This document shows positions 32,069-40,649 of a stretch of 64,000 bases of DNA, one piece after another; the first letter of the stretch is position 1; the number at the start of each line of letters is the position of its first letter. The position numbers and the translations under genes are program-made. The notes beneath the pieces are model-generated. The model worked only from the letters and a program-made list of their open reading frames with translations, was not told the DNA's origin and did not search any database. The stretch is from Magnetospirillum sp. 64-120 (GTDB lineage Bacteria; Pseudomonadota; Alphaproteobacteria; Rhodospirillales; Magnetospirillaceae), in assembly GCA_001898825.1 (NCBI GenBank), contig MKVK01000051.1, positions 1-64,000 on the forward strand. The letters run 5' to 3'.

Positions 32069-32386
32069 ATGACCCGTATCGCCGACGCCGTCAACGCCTA
32101 TGCCGCCTTCGCCAAGCTGCCTTCGGCCGAAGGCATGGAAGCGCGCGACAATCCCGCCCCGGCGCCGGGCAGCGACTTCGCCAGCGTGCTGAAGGACGCG
32201 GCCAAGGTCTCCATGAACTCCTTGAAGGCGGGCGAGGCCCAGTCCGCCGCCGCCATCGCCGGCAAGGCCGACATCCGCGAAGTGGTCGCCGCCGTCAACA
32301 ACGCCGAGATGACCCTGGAAACCGTGGTCGCCGTGCGCGACAAGGTGATCAACGCCTACAAGGAAATCCTGCAGATGCCCATCTGA
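32069..32386 (+). CDS. fliE: Flagellar hook-basal body protein FliE
   Basis: A 105-residue adaptor between the MS ring and rod. The family's C-terminal region is present: DIREVVAAVNNAEMTLETVVAVRDKVINAYKEILQMPI, cited by cores VVAAVNNAEMTLETVVAVRD and AYKEILQMPI. The N-terminal half is Ala/Pro-rich and variable. It starts 25 bases after flgC. Confidence 0.95.
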   Translation: MTRIADAVNAYAAFAKLPSAEGMEARDNPAPAPGSDFASVLKDAAKVSMNSLKAGEAQSAAAIAGKADIREVVAAVNNAEMTLETVVAVRDKVINAYKEILQMPI

Positions 32387-32410
32387 TCGGGACCGGCCAA
32401 GGTTGAAACC

Positions 32411-32680
32411 ATGACCGAACCCGAACTGATCGACATCGCCCGCGACGCCATCTCGACGCTGATCTTCGTCGCAGCGCCCCCGCTTTTGACCGGCCTGGCC
32501 GTCGGCTTGGTGGTGTCCATCCTGCAGACCGTCACCCAGATCCAGGAAATGACCCTGACCTTCGTGCCCAAGGTCCTGCTGGTCTTCGCCTCCATCATCT
32601 TGTTCCTGCCCTTCATGCTGGGCCAGATGACCGACTTCTGGAAGGCCATGCTGGACCGCGTCATCACCGGCGGCGGATGA
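32411..32680 (+). CDS. fliQ: Flagellar export-gate protein FliQ
   Basis: An 89-residue, two-helix membrane protein (about 17-40 and 53-74). PLLTGLAVGLVVSILQTVTQIQEMTLTFVPK is the FliQ hallmark, cited by the core SILQTVTQIQEMTLTFVPK. It forms the helical export gate with FliP and FliR. It starts 24 bases after fliE. Confidence 0.97.
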   Translation: MTEPELIDIARDAISTLIFVAAPPLLTGLAVGLVVSILQTVTQIQEMTLTFVPKVLLVFASIILFLPFMLGQMTDFWKAMLDRVITGGG

Positions 32681-32720
32681 AAGCCGCGGCCAGGGGCGCC
32701 GCAGCGGGGGAAACGACGGC

Positions 32721-33485
32721 GTGCTGAACGAGATCCTGACCCTCGACATCTATCGTTTCTTCCTGATCTTCACCCGCATCGGCACGGCCATGATCGTGCT
32801 GCCCGGCTTCGGCGGCCAGTTGGTGGCCAACCGCATCCGTCTGATCCTGGCCCTGGCCATTTCCCTGGTGATGCTGCCGGTGGTGGGGGCGTCGCTGCCG
32901 CCCTTGCCCACCCGCCTGTCCGGCCTGGTGTTCTTGTTCGGCTCGGAAGCCATGATCGGGCTTTATCTGGGCATCCTGACCCAGACCTTGATGAGCACCC
33001 TGAACGTCGCCGGCACCTTCATCGGCTTTCAGATCGGCCTGACCAACGCTTTTTCCTTCGACACGGTGGCCGAACAGCAAAGCTCGACCATCACCGCCTT
33101 TTTGTCCAACGTCGCCCTGGTCGCCATCTTCACCACCGACCTGCATCACCTGATGCTGCGCGCGGTCACCGATTCCTATGCCGTCATCGTCCCCGGCCAG
33201 CCGCTGCCCCTGAACGACTTCGCCGAGACCCTGTCCAAGCTGTTGTCGGCGGCCTTCAACTTCGCCCTGCAACTGGCGGCGCCGCTTTTGGCCTTCGGCA
33301 TCATCTACAACGTCGCCTTGGGCCTGATGTCGCGCATGTCCCCGCAGATTCAGGTGTTTTTCATCGCTCTGCCCTTGCAGGTGGCGGGCGGCTTGTGGAT
33401 GCTGATGGTCGCCCTGCCGCTGTTGATCCTGTTGTTCCTGCGCTGGTTCGAACAAGGGCTTTACCCGTTCCTGTTGCCGAGCTAG
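32721..33485 (+). CDS. fliR: Flagellar export-gate protein FliR
   Basis: A 254-residue membrane protein with about six helices. It starts with GTG 32721 preceded by GGGGGAAA. Family features are FFLIFTRIGTAMIVLPGFGG, the GSEAMIGLYLGILTQTLMS segment and the C-terminal LPLLILLFLRWFEQGLYPFL, cited by core LFLRWFEQGLYPFL. It caps the FliP5-FliQ4 gate. It starts 40 bases after fliQ and ends 3 bases before flhB. Confidence 0.95.
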   Translation: MLNEILTLDIYRFFLIFTRIGTAMIVLPGFGGQLVANRIRLILALAISLVMLPVVGASLPPLPTRLSGLVFLFGSEAMIGLYLGILTQTLMSTLNVAGTFIGFQIGLTNAFSFDTVAEQQSSTITAFLSNVALVAIFTTDLHHLMLRAVTDSYAVIVPGQPLPLNDFAETLSKLLSAAFNFALQLAAPLLAFGIIYNVALGLMSRMSPQIQVFFIALPLQVAGGLWMLMVALPLLILLFLRWFEQGLYPFLLPS

Positions 33486-33488
33486 CCC

Positions 33489-34559
33489 ATGGCCGAAGAT
33501 TCAGACGACAAAACAGAAGAGCCAACAGGCAAACGCCTGCAAGAGGCGCGCAACGAAGGCAACATGCCCCAGACCATGGAGGTCAAGGCGATGATGTCCC
33601 TGGTCCTGGGCATCATCATGGTGGGCATGCTGGCCCCGGGCATGGCCAGCCGCATCAAGGCGACCATCGAGCCTTTCATCACCCAGCCCCACATGATCGA
33701 GGTGGGCAAGGATGGTCTGGCCGAATTGCTGCTGCATCTGGCCTTGGGGACGGCGGTCGCCATGGCGGCGCCTTTCGCCCTGGTCATAGCCTTGGCCATC
33801 TTGGGGTCCATCGCCCAGACCAAGGGGTTCTTGTGGGTCCCCAAGAAGCTGGCGCCCAATTTCGCCAAGCTGAATCCCCTGGAAGGGGTCAAGCGCATCA
33901 TCTCGGCCACCCAGTTGATGGAACTGGTCAAGCAGTTGATCAAGCTGTCGGTGCTGGCCATGCTTTTGGGCTGGGTGTTCTGGGGCAGCATCGCCGAGTT
34001 CCAGAATCTGGCCACCTTGGACCTGATGGCCATCCTGGACTACATCTCGGACAAGATCTACTGGATGATCCTGATCACCTTGATGATGGTGTTCGTGCTG
34101 GCCGTCGGCGACTACCTGTTCCAGCGTTACCGCTGGATGGAAAAGATGAAGATGACCAAGCAGGAGGTCAAGGACGAGCACAAGCAGCAGGAAGGCGACC
34201 CCCAGGTCAAGGCCAAGATCAAGTCGCTGCGCATCCAGCGTGCCAGGAAACGCATGATGGCCGCCGTCCCCAAGGCCGACGTGGTGATCACCAACCCCAC
34301 CCATTACGCGGTGGCGCTGAAATACGACATCGACGCCATGAGCGCCCCGGTGCTGGTGGCCAAGGGCGTCGACCTGATCGCCAAGCGTATCCGCGACCTG
34401 GCCGACGAACACGACGTCCCCATCGTCGAAAACCCGCCGGTGGCCCGCGCGCTTTACGCCGCCGTCGAGCTGGATCACGAAATCCCGCCCGAACATTACA
34501 AGGCGGTGGCGGAAATCATTGGCTATGTCATGCGTCTGAAGGGCAAAGGTGGCCGTTAG
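33489..34559 (+). CDS. flhB: Flagellar export switch protein FlhB
   Basis: A 356-residue protein: a charged N-terminus (DSDDKTEEPTGKRLQEARNEG, core TEEPTGKRLQEAR), four membrane helices between about 35 and 210, and the cytoplasmic switch domain. The autocleavage motif NPTH is intact near residue 268 (VVITNPTHYAVALKYD). It switches export from rod/hook to filament substrates. It starts 3 bases after fliR; cckA begins inside its last codons. Confidence 0.98.
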   Translation: MAEDSDDKTEEPTGKRLQEARNEGNMPQTMEVKAMMSLVLGIIMVGMLAPGMASRIKATIEPFITQPHMIEVGKDGLAELLLHLALGTAVAMAAPFALVIALAILGSIAQTKGFLWVPKKLAPNFAKLNPLEGVKRIISATQLMELVKQLIKLSVLAMLLGWVFWGSIAEFQNLATLDLMAILDYISDKIYWMILITLMMVFVLAVGDYLFQRYRWMEKMKMTKQEVKDEHKQQEGDPQVKAKIKSLRIQRARKRMMAAVPKADVVITNPTHYAVALKYDIDAMSAPVLVAKGVDLIAKRIRDLADEHDVPIVENPPVARALYAAVELDHEIPPEHYKAVAEIIGYVMRLKGKGGR

Positions 34560-36939
34560 GATCACGCTGAGCCCGCTGCCCTGGACCCTGGGGGCGGCGG
34601 TGACGGCGCTGGCGGGGATGGCGATCGCCGAAGGCGGCAGCTTGGCCCCGGCCATGGCGGCAGCGGCGGCCGTCGCCTTGATTTCGGGTATCGTGCTGGC
34701 CGGACGCTGGCGCCGCGACCGTGTGGCCGCCCATCACGCCGCTGCCCTGGCCTTGGCGCTGGATTCGGAAACCCGCGCCTGTCTGGTGGTCACCGGCCAG
34801 GGCGAGGAACTGTTCCGCAACGCCCTGGCCCGGCGCCTGCTTGGGCCGCCCGATTCCCCCCTGGCGCCGCTGGTCGACCGGGCCCAGGGCGACGACCGCG
34901 CCTTGGACGACCTTGACCGCCTGGCCGCCGCCGCCTTGGTCGGCGCCGCCCGCAAGGCCGAGATATCGCTGATCGCCACCACCGGGGGCCGCGAATGGTT
35001 CGCCGTGGAGGTGCGCCCTGCCGGCCCCTCGGCGGTGGCGTGGTTCGCCGAAGACGTCAGCGCCAGACGCGCCATCGAGGAAACGCTGCGCCGCGACAAC
35101 GAATGGCTGTCCGACTTCATCGATTTTCTTCCCGTCGGCATCTATTGCGCCGATTCCGACGGCATCATCCGCACCGCCAACCACCGTTTGGCCGAATGGC
35201 TGGGCGGCACGCCGTCGGAACTGATCGGCCATTCCCTGGAAGACGTGCTGGGCCTGACCCCCGACCCCGAGGAGGAACGCGTCGAATTGCGGCTGATGGG
35301 CCGTGGCGGCGAAGTGTTCCAGGCCATGCTGGCCCATTCGGTGTTCGACGAAGGCGGCGAGATCCGCACCCGCTCGGTGGTGGTGCGCGACATGGTGCCC
35401 GAACATCAGTGGGAACGGGCGCTGCGCAGCGCCGAACGGCGCTTCCGCTGGCTGTTCGACGACGCCCCCGTCGGCATCGCCCTGATCGAGCAGGACGGCA
35501 CCATCGGTGCCTGCAACCTGGCCCTGCAGGCCATGATGGGTATCGACCACGACGCCATGGCCGGGCGTCTGTTGGCCGACTACATCGCCGTCGAACAACA
35601 AGATGGGGCCGCCGAGCAATTGAACCGCGTTTTGTCCGGATCGCTGCCCGGCGCCCATTTGGATGTGCGGCTCAAGGGGCGGCGCGACCTGATCGCCCAG
35701 TTGTTCGTCAGCCCCACCCACGAAGACGGGGCGATTTCCGGCCTGATCGTCCACTTCATCGACGCCACCGAGCAACGCAACCTGGAAGTCCAGTTCGCCC
35801 AAAGCCAGAAGATGCAGGCCATGGGCCAGCTGGCCGGGGGTGTCGCCCATGATTTCAACAACCTGCTGACCGCCATGATCGGCTTCTGCGACCTGCTGCT
35901 GCAGCGTCACGGCGCCGGCGATCCCAGCTTCGCCGACATCATGCAGATCCGCCAGAACGCCAACCGCGCCGCCAGCCTGGTGCGCCAGTTGCTGGCCTTC
36001 TCGCGCCGTCAGGCCCTGCAGCCGCGCCTGTTGAACGTCACCGACGCCCTGGCCGACCTGTCCACCCTGCTGCGTCGGCTGCTGGGCGAAACCATCGAAC
36101 TGAAGCTGGTGCACGGCCGCCAATTGGGACTGGTGCGCGTCGATCCCGGCCAGTTCGACCAGGTGATCATCAATCTGGCGGTCAACGCCCGCGACGCCAT
36201 GCCGGGCGGCGGAACGCTCACCATCCGCACCAATTCCGTCACCGTCGACCAGCCGGTGCAGCGCGGCCCCGAACTGATGCCCGCCGGTCAATACGTGTTG
36301 ATCGAGGTGGCCGACACCGGCACCGGCATCGCCCGCGAACATCTGGGCCGCATCTTCGAGCCGTTCTTTTCCACCAAGGAAGTGGGCGCCGGCACCGGGC
36401 TGGGGCTGTCCACCGTCTATGGCATCGTGCGCCAGACCGACGGCTTCGTGGTGGTGGACAGCGAGTTGGGCCAAGGCGCCACCTTCGCCATCTATCTGCC
36501 GCGCATCGAGGCGGAACCGGCCATGGAGACCAAGAAGGTGGCCGCCGCCCCGGAATCCGCCGACCTGACCGGGTCGGGCACCATCTTGCTGGTGGAAGAC
36601 GAGGACGCGGTGCGCATGTTCGGCACCAGGGCACTGAAGAACAAGGGCTACAAGGTGATCGAAGCGCGATCGGGCGAACAGGCGCTGGACGTGCTGCGTT
36701 CGGAACAAGGAATCGACGTGCTGATTTCCGACGTGGTGATGCCCGGCATGGACGGCGTGACGCTGGCCAAGCTGGTGCGCATGGAACGTCCCCTGATCAA
36801 GCTGATCCTGATTTCCGGCTATTCGGAAGACGTGGCCAGGAACGGCATCGACCCCGACGCCGGCATCCACTTCCTGCCCAAGCCGTTCTCGCTGAAACAA
36901 TTGGCCGAGACGGTGAAACGGGTCATGGATGGAACTTGA
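34549..36939 (+). CDS. cckA: Hybrid histidine kinase CckA
   Basis: A 796-residue hybrid kinase/phosphatase that feeds the ChpT-CtrA phosphorelay. Two membrane helices lie at about residues 9-50, followed by PAS-like domains (about 180-420). The HisKA motif is QLAGGVAHDFNNLLTAMIG with H434, and HATPase boxes are VIINLAVNARDAMPGGG, ADTGTGIA and GTGLGLSTVYGIVRQTDG (core). The C-terminal receiver has phospho-acceptor D728 (VLISDVVMPGMDG). The LVRQLLAFSRRQALQP stretch is as in Caulobacter CckA. It starts with GTG inside flhB, overlapping it by 11 bases, so its expression is tied to flagellar export genes. No own terminator is seen. Confidence 0.92.
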   Translation: MAVRITLSPLPWTLGAAVTALAGMAIAEGGSLAPAMAAAAAVALISGIVLAGRWRRDRVAAHHAAALALALDSETRACLVVTGQGEELFRNALARRLLGPPDSPLAPLVDRAQGDDRALDDLDRLAAAALVGAARKAEISLIATTGGREWFAVEVRPAGPSAVAWFAEDVSARRAIEETLRRDNEWLSDFIDFLPVGIYCADSDGIIRTANHRLAEWLGGTPSELIGHSLEDVLGLTPDPEEERVELRLMGRGGEVFQAMLAHSVFDEGGEIRTRSVVVRDMVPEHQWERALRSAERRFRWLFDDAPVGIALIEQDGTIGACNLALQAMMGIDHDAMAGRLLADYIAVEQQDGAAEQLNRVLSGSLPGAHLDVRLKGRRDLIAQLFVSPTHEDGAISGLIVHFIDATEQRNLEVQFAQSQKMQAMGQLAGGVAHDFNNLLTAMIGFCDLLLQRHGAGDPSFADIMQIRQNANRAASLVRQLLAFSRRQALQPRLLNVTDALADLSTLLRRLLGETIELKLVHGRQLGLVRVDPGQFDQVIINLAVNARDAMPGGGTLTIRTNSVTVDQPVQRGPELMPAGQYVLIEVADTGTGIAREHLGRIFEPFFSTKEVGAGTGLGLSTVYGIVRQTDGFVVVDSELGQGATFAIYLPRIEAEPAMETKKVAAAPESADLTGSGTILLVEDEDAVRMFGTRALKNKGYKVIEARSGEQALDVLRSEQGIDVLISDVVMPGMDGVTLAKLVRMERPLIKLILISGYSEDVARNGIDPDAGIHFLPKPFSLKQLAETVKRVMDGT

Positions 36940-36953
36940 AGCGAATTAAATAG

Positions 36954-36967
36954 GAACAAACGCGAAC
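36954..36967 (+). promoter_or_regulatory. SOS-like direct repeat upstream of recA
   Basis: GAAC-AAACGC-GAAC is a direct repeat like the alphaproteobacterial LexA site, GAAC-N7-GAAC, but the spacer is 6 bases rather than 7. It lies 94 bases before the recA ATG and just ahead of a weak TTGTTG (36972) -17- TGTACC (36995) promoter. Binding by LexA is plausible but the spacing is off. Confidence 0.4.
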
Positions 36968-37060
36968 ATTCTTGTTGCGTTCTCATTAAGAGCGTGTACC
37001 TTGGGATGCAGGAAGCACATTGCATCACCCGCCCAAGCGGGATAAACCAAGGGGGCCGCC

Positions 37061-38137
37061 ATGTCTCAGGCTGCGTTGCGTCTCGTGGATAAGGACACCA
37101 TGGATCGTCAAAAGGCACTGGAAGCCGCCGTCAGCCAGATCGAGCGGGCGTTCGGCAAGGGCTCCATCATGAAGATGGGGCAAAAGGAAACCGTCGAGAC
37201 CGAAGTGGTCTCCACCGGCTCGCTGGGCCTGGACATCGCCCTTGGCATCGGCGGCCTGCCGCGTGGCCGCATCATCGAGATTTATGGGCCGGAAAGCTCG
37301 GGTAAGACCACCCTGGCGCTCCACGTCCTGGCCGAAGCCCAGAAGAAGGGCGGCACCTGCGCCTTCATCGACGCCGAACACGCGCTCGACCCCACCTATG
37401 CCAAGAAGCTGGGCGTCAACCTGGACGACCTGCTGATCAGCCAGCCCGATGCCGGCGAACAGGCGTTGGAAATCGCCGACACCCTGGTCCGATCCGGCGC
37501 CGTGGACGTGCTGGTGGTGGACTCGGTGGCCGCCCTGGTGCCGCGTGCCGAACTGGAAGGCGAAATGGGCGACAGCCATGTGGGCCTGCACGCCCGCCTG
37601 ATGAGCCAAGCCTTGCGCAAGCTGACCGGCTCGGTGTCCAAGTCCAAGACCATCGTCATCTTCATCAACCAGATCCGCATGAAGATCGGCGTCATGTTCG
37701 GCAACCCGGAAACCACCACCGGCGGCAACGCGCTGAAGTTCTATGCCTCCATCCGCTTGGAAATCCGCCGCGTCGGCGCCATCAAGGACCGCGACGAAGT
37801 GGTCGGCAACCAGACCCGCGTGAAAGTGGTCAAGAACAAGCTGGCGCCGCCGTTCAAGGTGGTGGATTTCGACATCATGTATGGCGAAGGCGTGTCCAAG
37901 ACCGGCGAATTGATCGATCTGGGCGTCAAGGCCAATGTGGTGGAAAAGTCGGGCGCCTGGTTCTCGTACAATTCCACCCGTGTCGGCCAGGGCCGCGAAA
38001 ACGCCAAGCAGTTCATGCGCGACAATCCGGCCATGGCCGCCGAGATCGAAGCGACCATCCGCGCCAATGCCGGTCTGGTGGCCGAAGCCTTGGCCGGCGG
38101 TCCCGGCGATCTGGACGGCAACGCCACCGAAGATTGA
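37061..38137 (+). CDS. recA: DNA recombinase RecA
   Basis: A 358-residue recombinase and LexA co-protease. The N-terminus [21 protein letters not shown] (core [16 protein letters not shown]) is standard, Walker A is GPESSGKT, Walker B-like [10 protein letters not shown], and the L2 loop [18 protein letters not shown] (core) is intact. The C-terminus is acidic ([13 protein letters not shown]). I use ATG 37061, giving 13 residues before MDRQ as in other alphaproteobacteria. It ends at a duplicated terminator. The gene upstream is cckA, 121 bases away. Confidence 0.99.
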   Translation: MSQAALRLVDKDTMDRQKALEAAVSQIERAFGKGSIMKMGQKETVETEVVSTGSLGLDIALGIGGLPRGRIIEIYGPESSGKTTLALHVLAEAQKKGGTCAFIDAEHALDPTYAKKLGVNLDDLLISQPDAGEQALEIADTLVRSGAVDVLVVDSVAALVPRAELEGEMGDSHVGLHARLMSQALRKLTGSVSKSKTIVIFINQIRMKIGVMFGNPETTTGGNALKFYASIRLEIRRVGAIKDRDEVVGNQTRVKVVKNKLAPPFKVVDFDIMYGEGVSKTGELIDLGVKANVVEKSGAWFSYNSTRVGQGRENAKQFMRDNPAMAAEIEATIRANAGLVAEALAGGPGDLDGNATED

Positions 38138-38169
38138 CACCGTCTGTCCGCGCTGACGGCTGTCACTCC

Positions 38170-38241
38170 CCGCCCGGCCCCCAGGCCGGGCGGTTTTCTT
38201 TTACGGAAGGGCCGGCCCCCAGGCCGGGCGGTTTTCTTTTA
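38170..38241 (+). terminator. Tandem duplicated rho-independent terminators after recA
   Basis: The first terminator pairs CCGCCCGGCC (38170-38179) with GGCCGGGCGG (38184-38193) around loop CCCA, followed by TTTTCTTTT. A 30-base block (38174-38203) is then repeated exactly at 38212-38241, giving a second, shorter hairpin with the same T tract. The period is 38 bases. It separates recA from convergent mutL. Confidence 0.93.
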
Positions 38242-38254
38242 GTGAAACGACGGA

Positions 38255-40069
38255 TCAGCGGCGCCCGAACAATTTCTCGATATCGTTCAGACCCAAGGTG
38301 ACATGGGTGGGGCGGCCGTGGTTGCACTGACCAGAAAGCGGCGTCGCCTCCATCTGGCGCAAAAGCGCGTTCATCTCGGCGATGGACAGGCGGCGGCCGG
38401 CGCGGACCGAGCCGTGACAGGCCATGGTGGCGCAGACGTCCACCAGCTTTTCCTTCAGCTTCAGCGCCTCGCCCCATTCCGCCAGGTCGTCGGCCAGATC
38501 GCGGATCATGGATTGCACGTCGCATTCCCCCAGGATGGCCGGGGTTTCGCGCACCACCACCGCCCCCGAACCGAAACCTTCCACCACCAGGCCGATCTCG
38601 GCCAGAATCTCCGCCGCCTCGGCCACCCGGTTGGCCCCGGCCTCGCCCAGTTCCACCACTTCCGGCAGCAACAGCGCCTGGGTCCTGACGCCGCCTTCCG
38701 CCATGGCCAGGCGCATGCGCTCCAGCACCAGACGTTCATGGGCGGCGTGCTGGTCGACGATGATCATCCCGTCCCGTGTTTCGGCGACGATATAGGTGTC
38801 GTGCAGCTGTGCCCGCGCCGCCCCCAGGGGAAAATCCATGACTTCCGGCGCCGCCGGTTCAGGGACCGGTGCCTGGGGCGGCAGATGCAGGCCGGGAATG
38901 GATTCCGCCAATCCCGACATGGGCGCCTGGGCGGCGATGGATTGCCAGATCTGTCCCTGGCTGGGGCGCGGGCCTGACGGCTGCCATTGATAGGCGCTGC
39001 TGGGACGTTGCGCGGCGGCGGCCCCCAACGCCCCCAAGGCGGCGCCGCTGACCGTAGACGCGGTGCGGTGGCCAGCCGCGGCCAGGGCGTGGCGGATGGC
39101 GGAAACGATCAGCCCGCGCACCAGCCCGGCTTCGCGGAAACGCACTTCCGACTTGGCGGGATGGACGTTGACGTCAACAGCGTCGGCGGGCACGTCGACG
39201 AACAGCGCCACCACCGGATGGCGGTCATGGGACAGCACGTCCTGATAGGCCCCCTTGACGGCGCCGATGACCAGACGGTCCTTCACCGGCCGGCCGTTGA
39301 CGAACAGATACTGATAAGCGCTGGTGCCCTTGTTGAAGGTGGGCAAGCCGGCCCAGCCGGTCAGCCGCACGCCGTCGCGCTCGGCGTCCAGTTCCACCGC
39401 GTTGTCCTGGAAGTCGCGGCCGATGATGGCCCCCAGGCGGGCCAACAAGGCCTGCGCCCGATCCCCCTTGTGGGCGGCAAGCTTCAGCACCGAGCGGGCG
39501 CCGTCGGACAACGAGAAGGCGACGTGCGGATGGGCCATGGCCAGACGTTCCAGCACGTCCACCGCATGGCTCAGTTCGGTGCGCGGCGCCTTCAGGAACT
39601 TCAGCCGCGCCGGGGTGGCGAAGAACAGGTCGCGCACTTCCACGCGGGTTCCCGGCGGATGGGCGGCAGGGACCGGTTGCCCCTTGACCCCGCCTTCGAC
39701 ACTGAGGGACCAGGCGGAATCGGCACCCCTGGGCCGCGAGGTCAAGGTCAGCCGCGCCACCGAACCGATGGACGGCAGCGCCTCGCCGCGGAAACCCAGA
39801 TGGCGGATATGGACCAGATCGTCGTCGGGCAACTTCGAGGTGGCGTGGCGTTCCACCGCCAGCTCCAGTTGCCCGGGCTCCATGCCGCAGCCGTCGTCGG
39901 TGACGCTGATCAGCGCCTGGCCGCCTTCCGCCACCACCACGTCGACGCGGCTGGACCCGGCGTCGAGCGCGTTTTCCACCAATTCCTTGATGGCCGAGGC
40001 GGGACGTTCCACAACCTCGCCGGCGGCGATCTGATTGACCAGGGTCGGGGGAAGCAATCGAATAGGCAT
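38255..40069 (-). CDS. mutL: DNA mismatch-repair protein MutL
   Basis: A 604-residue protein. GHKL ATPase motifs are [19 protein letters not shown] and [12 protein letters not shown] variable Pro/Ala/Gln-rich linker (about 340-420) joins the C-terminal dimerisation domain. That domain has [12 protein letters not shown], fitting the metal-dependent endonuclease motif DQHA-x2-E-x4-E, as expected in bacteria without MutH. ATG 40069 begins [23 protein letters not shown] (core [17 protein letters not shown]), the standard start. It diverges from a small membrane protein gene. Confidence 0.98.
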   Translation of the reverse strand: MPIRLLPPTLVNQIAAGEVVERPASAIKELVENALDAGSSRVDVVVAEGGQALISVTDDGCGMEPGQLELAVERHATSKLPDDDLVHIRHLGFRGEALPSIGSVARLTLTSRPRGADSAWSLSVEGGVKGQPVPAAHPPGTRVEVRDLFFATPARLKFLKAPRTELSHAVDVLERLAMAHPHVAFSLSDGARSVLKLAAHKGDRAQALLARLGAIIGRDFQDNAVELDAERDGVRLTGWAGLPTFNKGTSAYQYLFVNGRPVKDRLVIGAVKGAYQDVLSHDRHPVVALFVDVPADAVDVNVHPAKSEVRFREAGLVRGLIVSAIRHALAAAGHRTASTVSGAALGALGAAAAQRPSSAYQWQPSGPRPSQGQIWQSIAAQAPMSGLAESIPGLHLPPQAPVPEPAAPEVMDFPLGAARAQLHDTYIVAETRDGMIIVDQHAAHERLVLERMRLAMAEGGVRTQALLLPEVVELGEAGANRVAEAAEILAEIGLVVEGFGSGAVVVRETPAILGECDVQSMIRDLADDLAEWGEALKLKEKLVDVCATMACHGSVRAGRRLSIAEMNALLRQMEATPLSGQCNHGRPTHVTLGLNDIEKLFGRR

Positions 40070-40133
40070 GGCGCAGCTTACCCCGGCGGACTCGAATTCT
40101 CCACATCTTCACCACAAATCGGTCTATGATGCG

Positions 40134-40172
40134 CACAGAGCTCTGCTTCTATGTTAGACGCAGAGCTCTGTG
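40134..40172 (+). promoter_or_regulatory. Perfect 13-bp inverted repeat between mutL and a small membrane gene
   Basis: CACAGAGCTCTGC (40134-40146) and GCAGAGCTCTGTG (40160-40172) are exact inverted arms around a 13-base spacer. Each arm holds the 10-bp palindrome CAGAGCTCTG, so the site is also two identical palindromes 25 bases apart. It ends 11 bases before ATG 40184. It may be a double operator for a dimeric regulator, or a leader hairpin. Confidence 0.6.
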
Positions 40173-40183
40173 ACGAGGCTCAG

Positions 40184-40627
40184 ATGGCCAGCAGAACCCT
40201 GACCCCCAAACCGGCGGCGAGCAAACGTCCGCTTTCCCATCCGCACCGGGTCAATCCGACGGTGCTGGGCCTGGGCCTGACCGCCATCGCCCTGGGCGGC
40301 GGGTTGGCGCTGTGGCTGTTGATGGATGCCGAAAACAATGCCGGCGACCCCACCGACCTGCTGGTCGCCCAGATGCAGGCCGCCGCCAAGGGGGGAAACC
40401 CACCGCCGTTCCACGCGCTGGGCGGCGCGTTGCGCACCATCTATGGACAGGGCCGGATCAACGTGGTGGCCGAGGACGTACCGTCGGGGCCCTGCGTCAA
40501 GGCCGGCTGGCGGCTGGCCAAAACCGGCACCTTGATCGTCAACGGCGTCCTGCCCACCCGCATTTCGGCGGCACGGCTGACCGAATTGTGCGAAAACGGC
40601 GCCACCTTGACCTGGGCCCCGGATTAA
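40184..40627 (+). CDS. Single-pass membrane protein of unknown function
   Basis: A 147-residue protein with a basic cytoplasmic N-terminus (PAASKRPLSHPHR), one helix at about 26-46 (VLGLGLTAIALGGGLALWLL) and a periplasmic domain with two or three Cys (SGPCVKAGW, TELCENGA). No family is recognised. I chose ATG 40184 (MASRTLTPK) with GAGG upstream; an earlier ATG at 40151 lies within the inverted repeat. It diverges from mutL and is convergent with the sensor kinase gene, so it appears to be a single-gene unit. Confidence 0.7.
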   Translation: MASRTLTPKPAASKRPLSHPHRVNPTVLGLGLTAIALGGGLALWLLMDAENNAGDPTDLLVAQMQAAAKGGNPPPFHALGGALRTIYGQGRINVVAEDVPSGPCVKAGWRLAKTGTLIVNGVLPTRISAARLTELCENGATLTWAPD

Positions 40628-40649
40628 CAATTTCGATCACCCGAAATCT

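Noticed and set aside
34528-36900. 790-codon minus-strand open frame opposite cckA
   Set aside because: Antisense to cckA, whose domain motifs are complete; the translation is a His/Gln/Gly-rich shadow.
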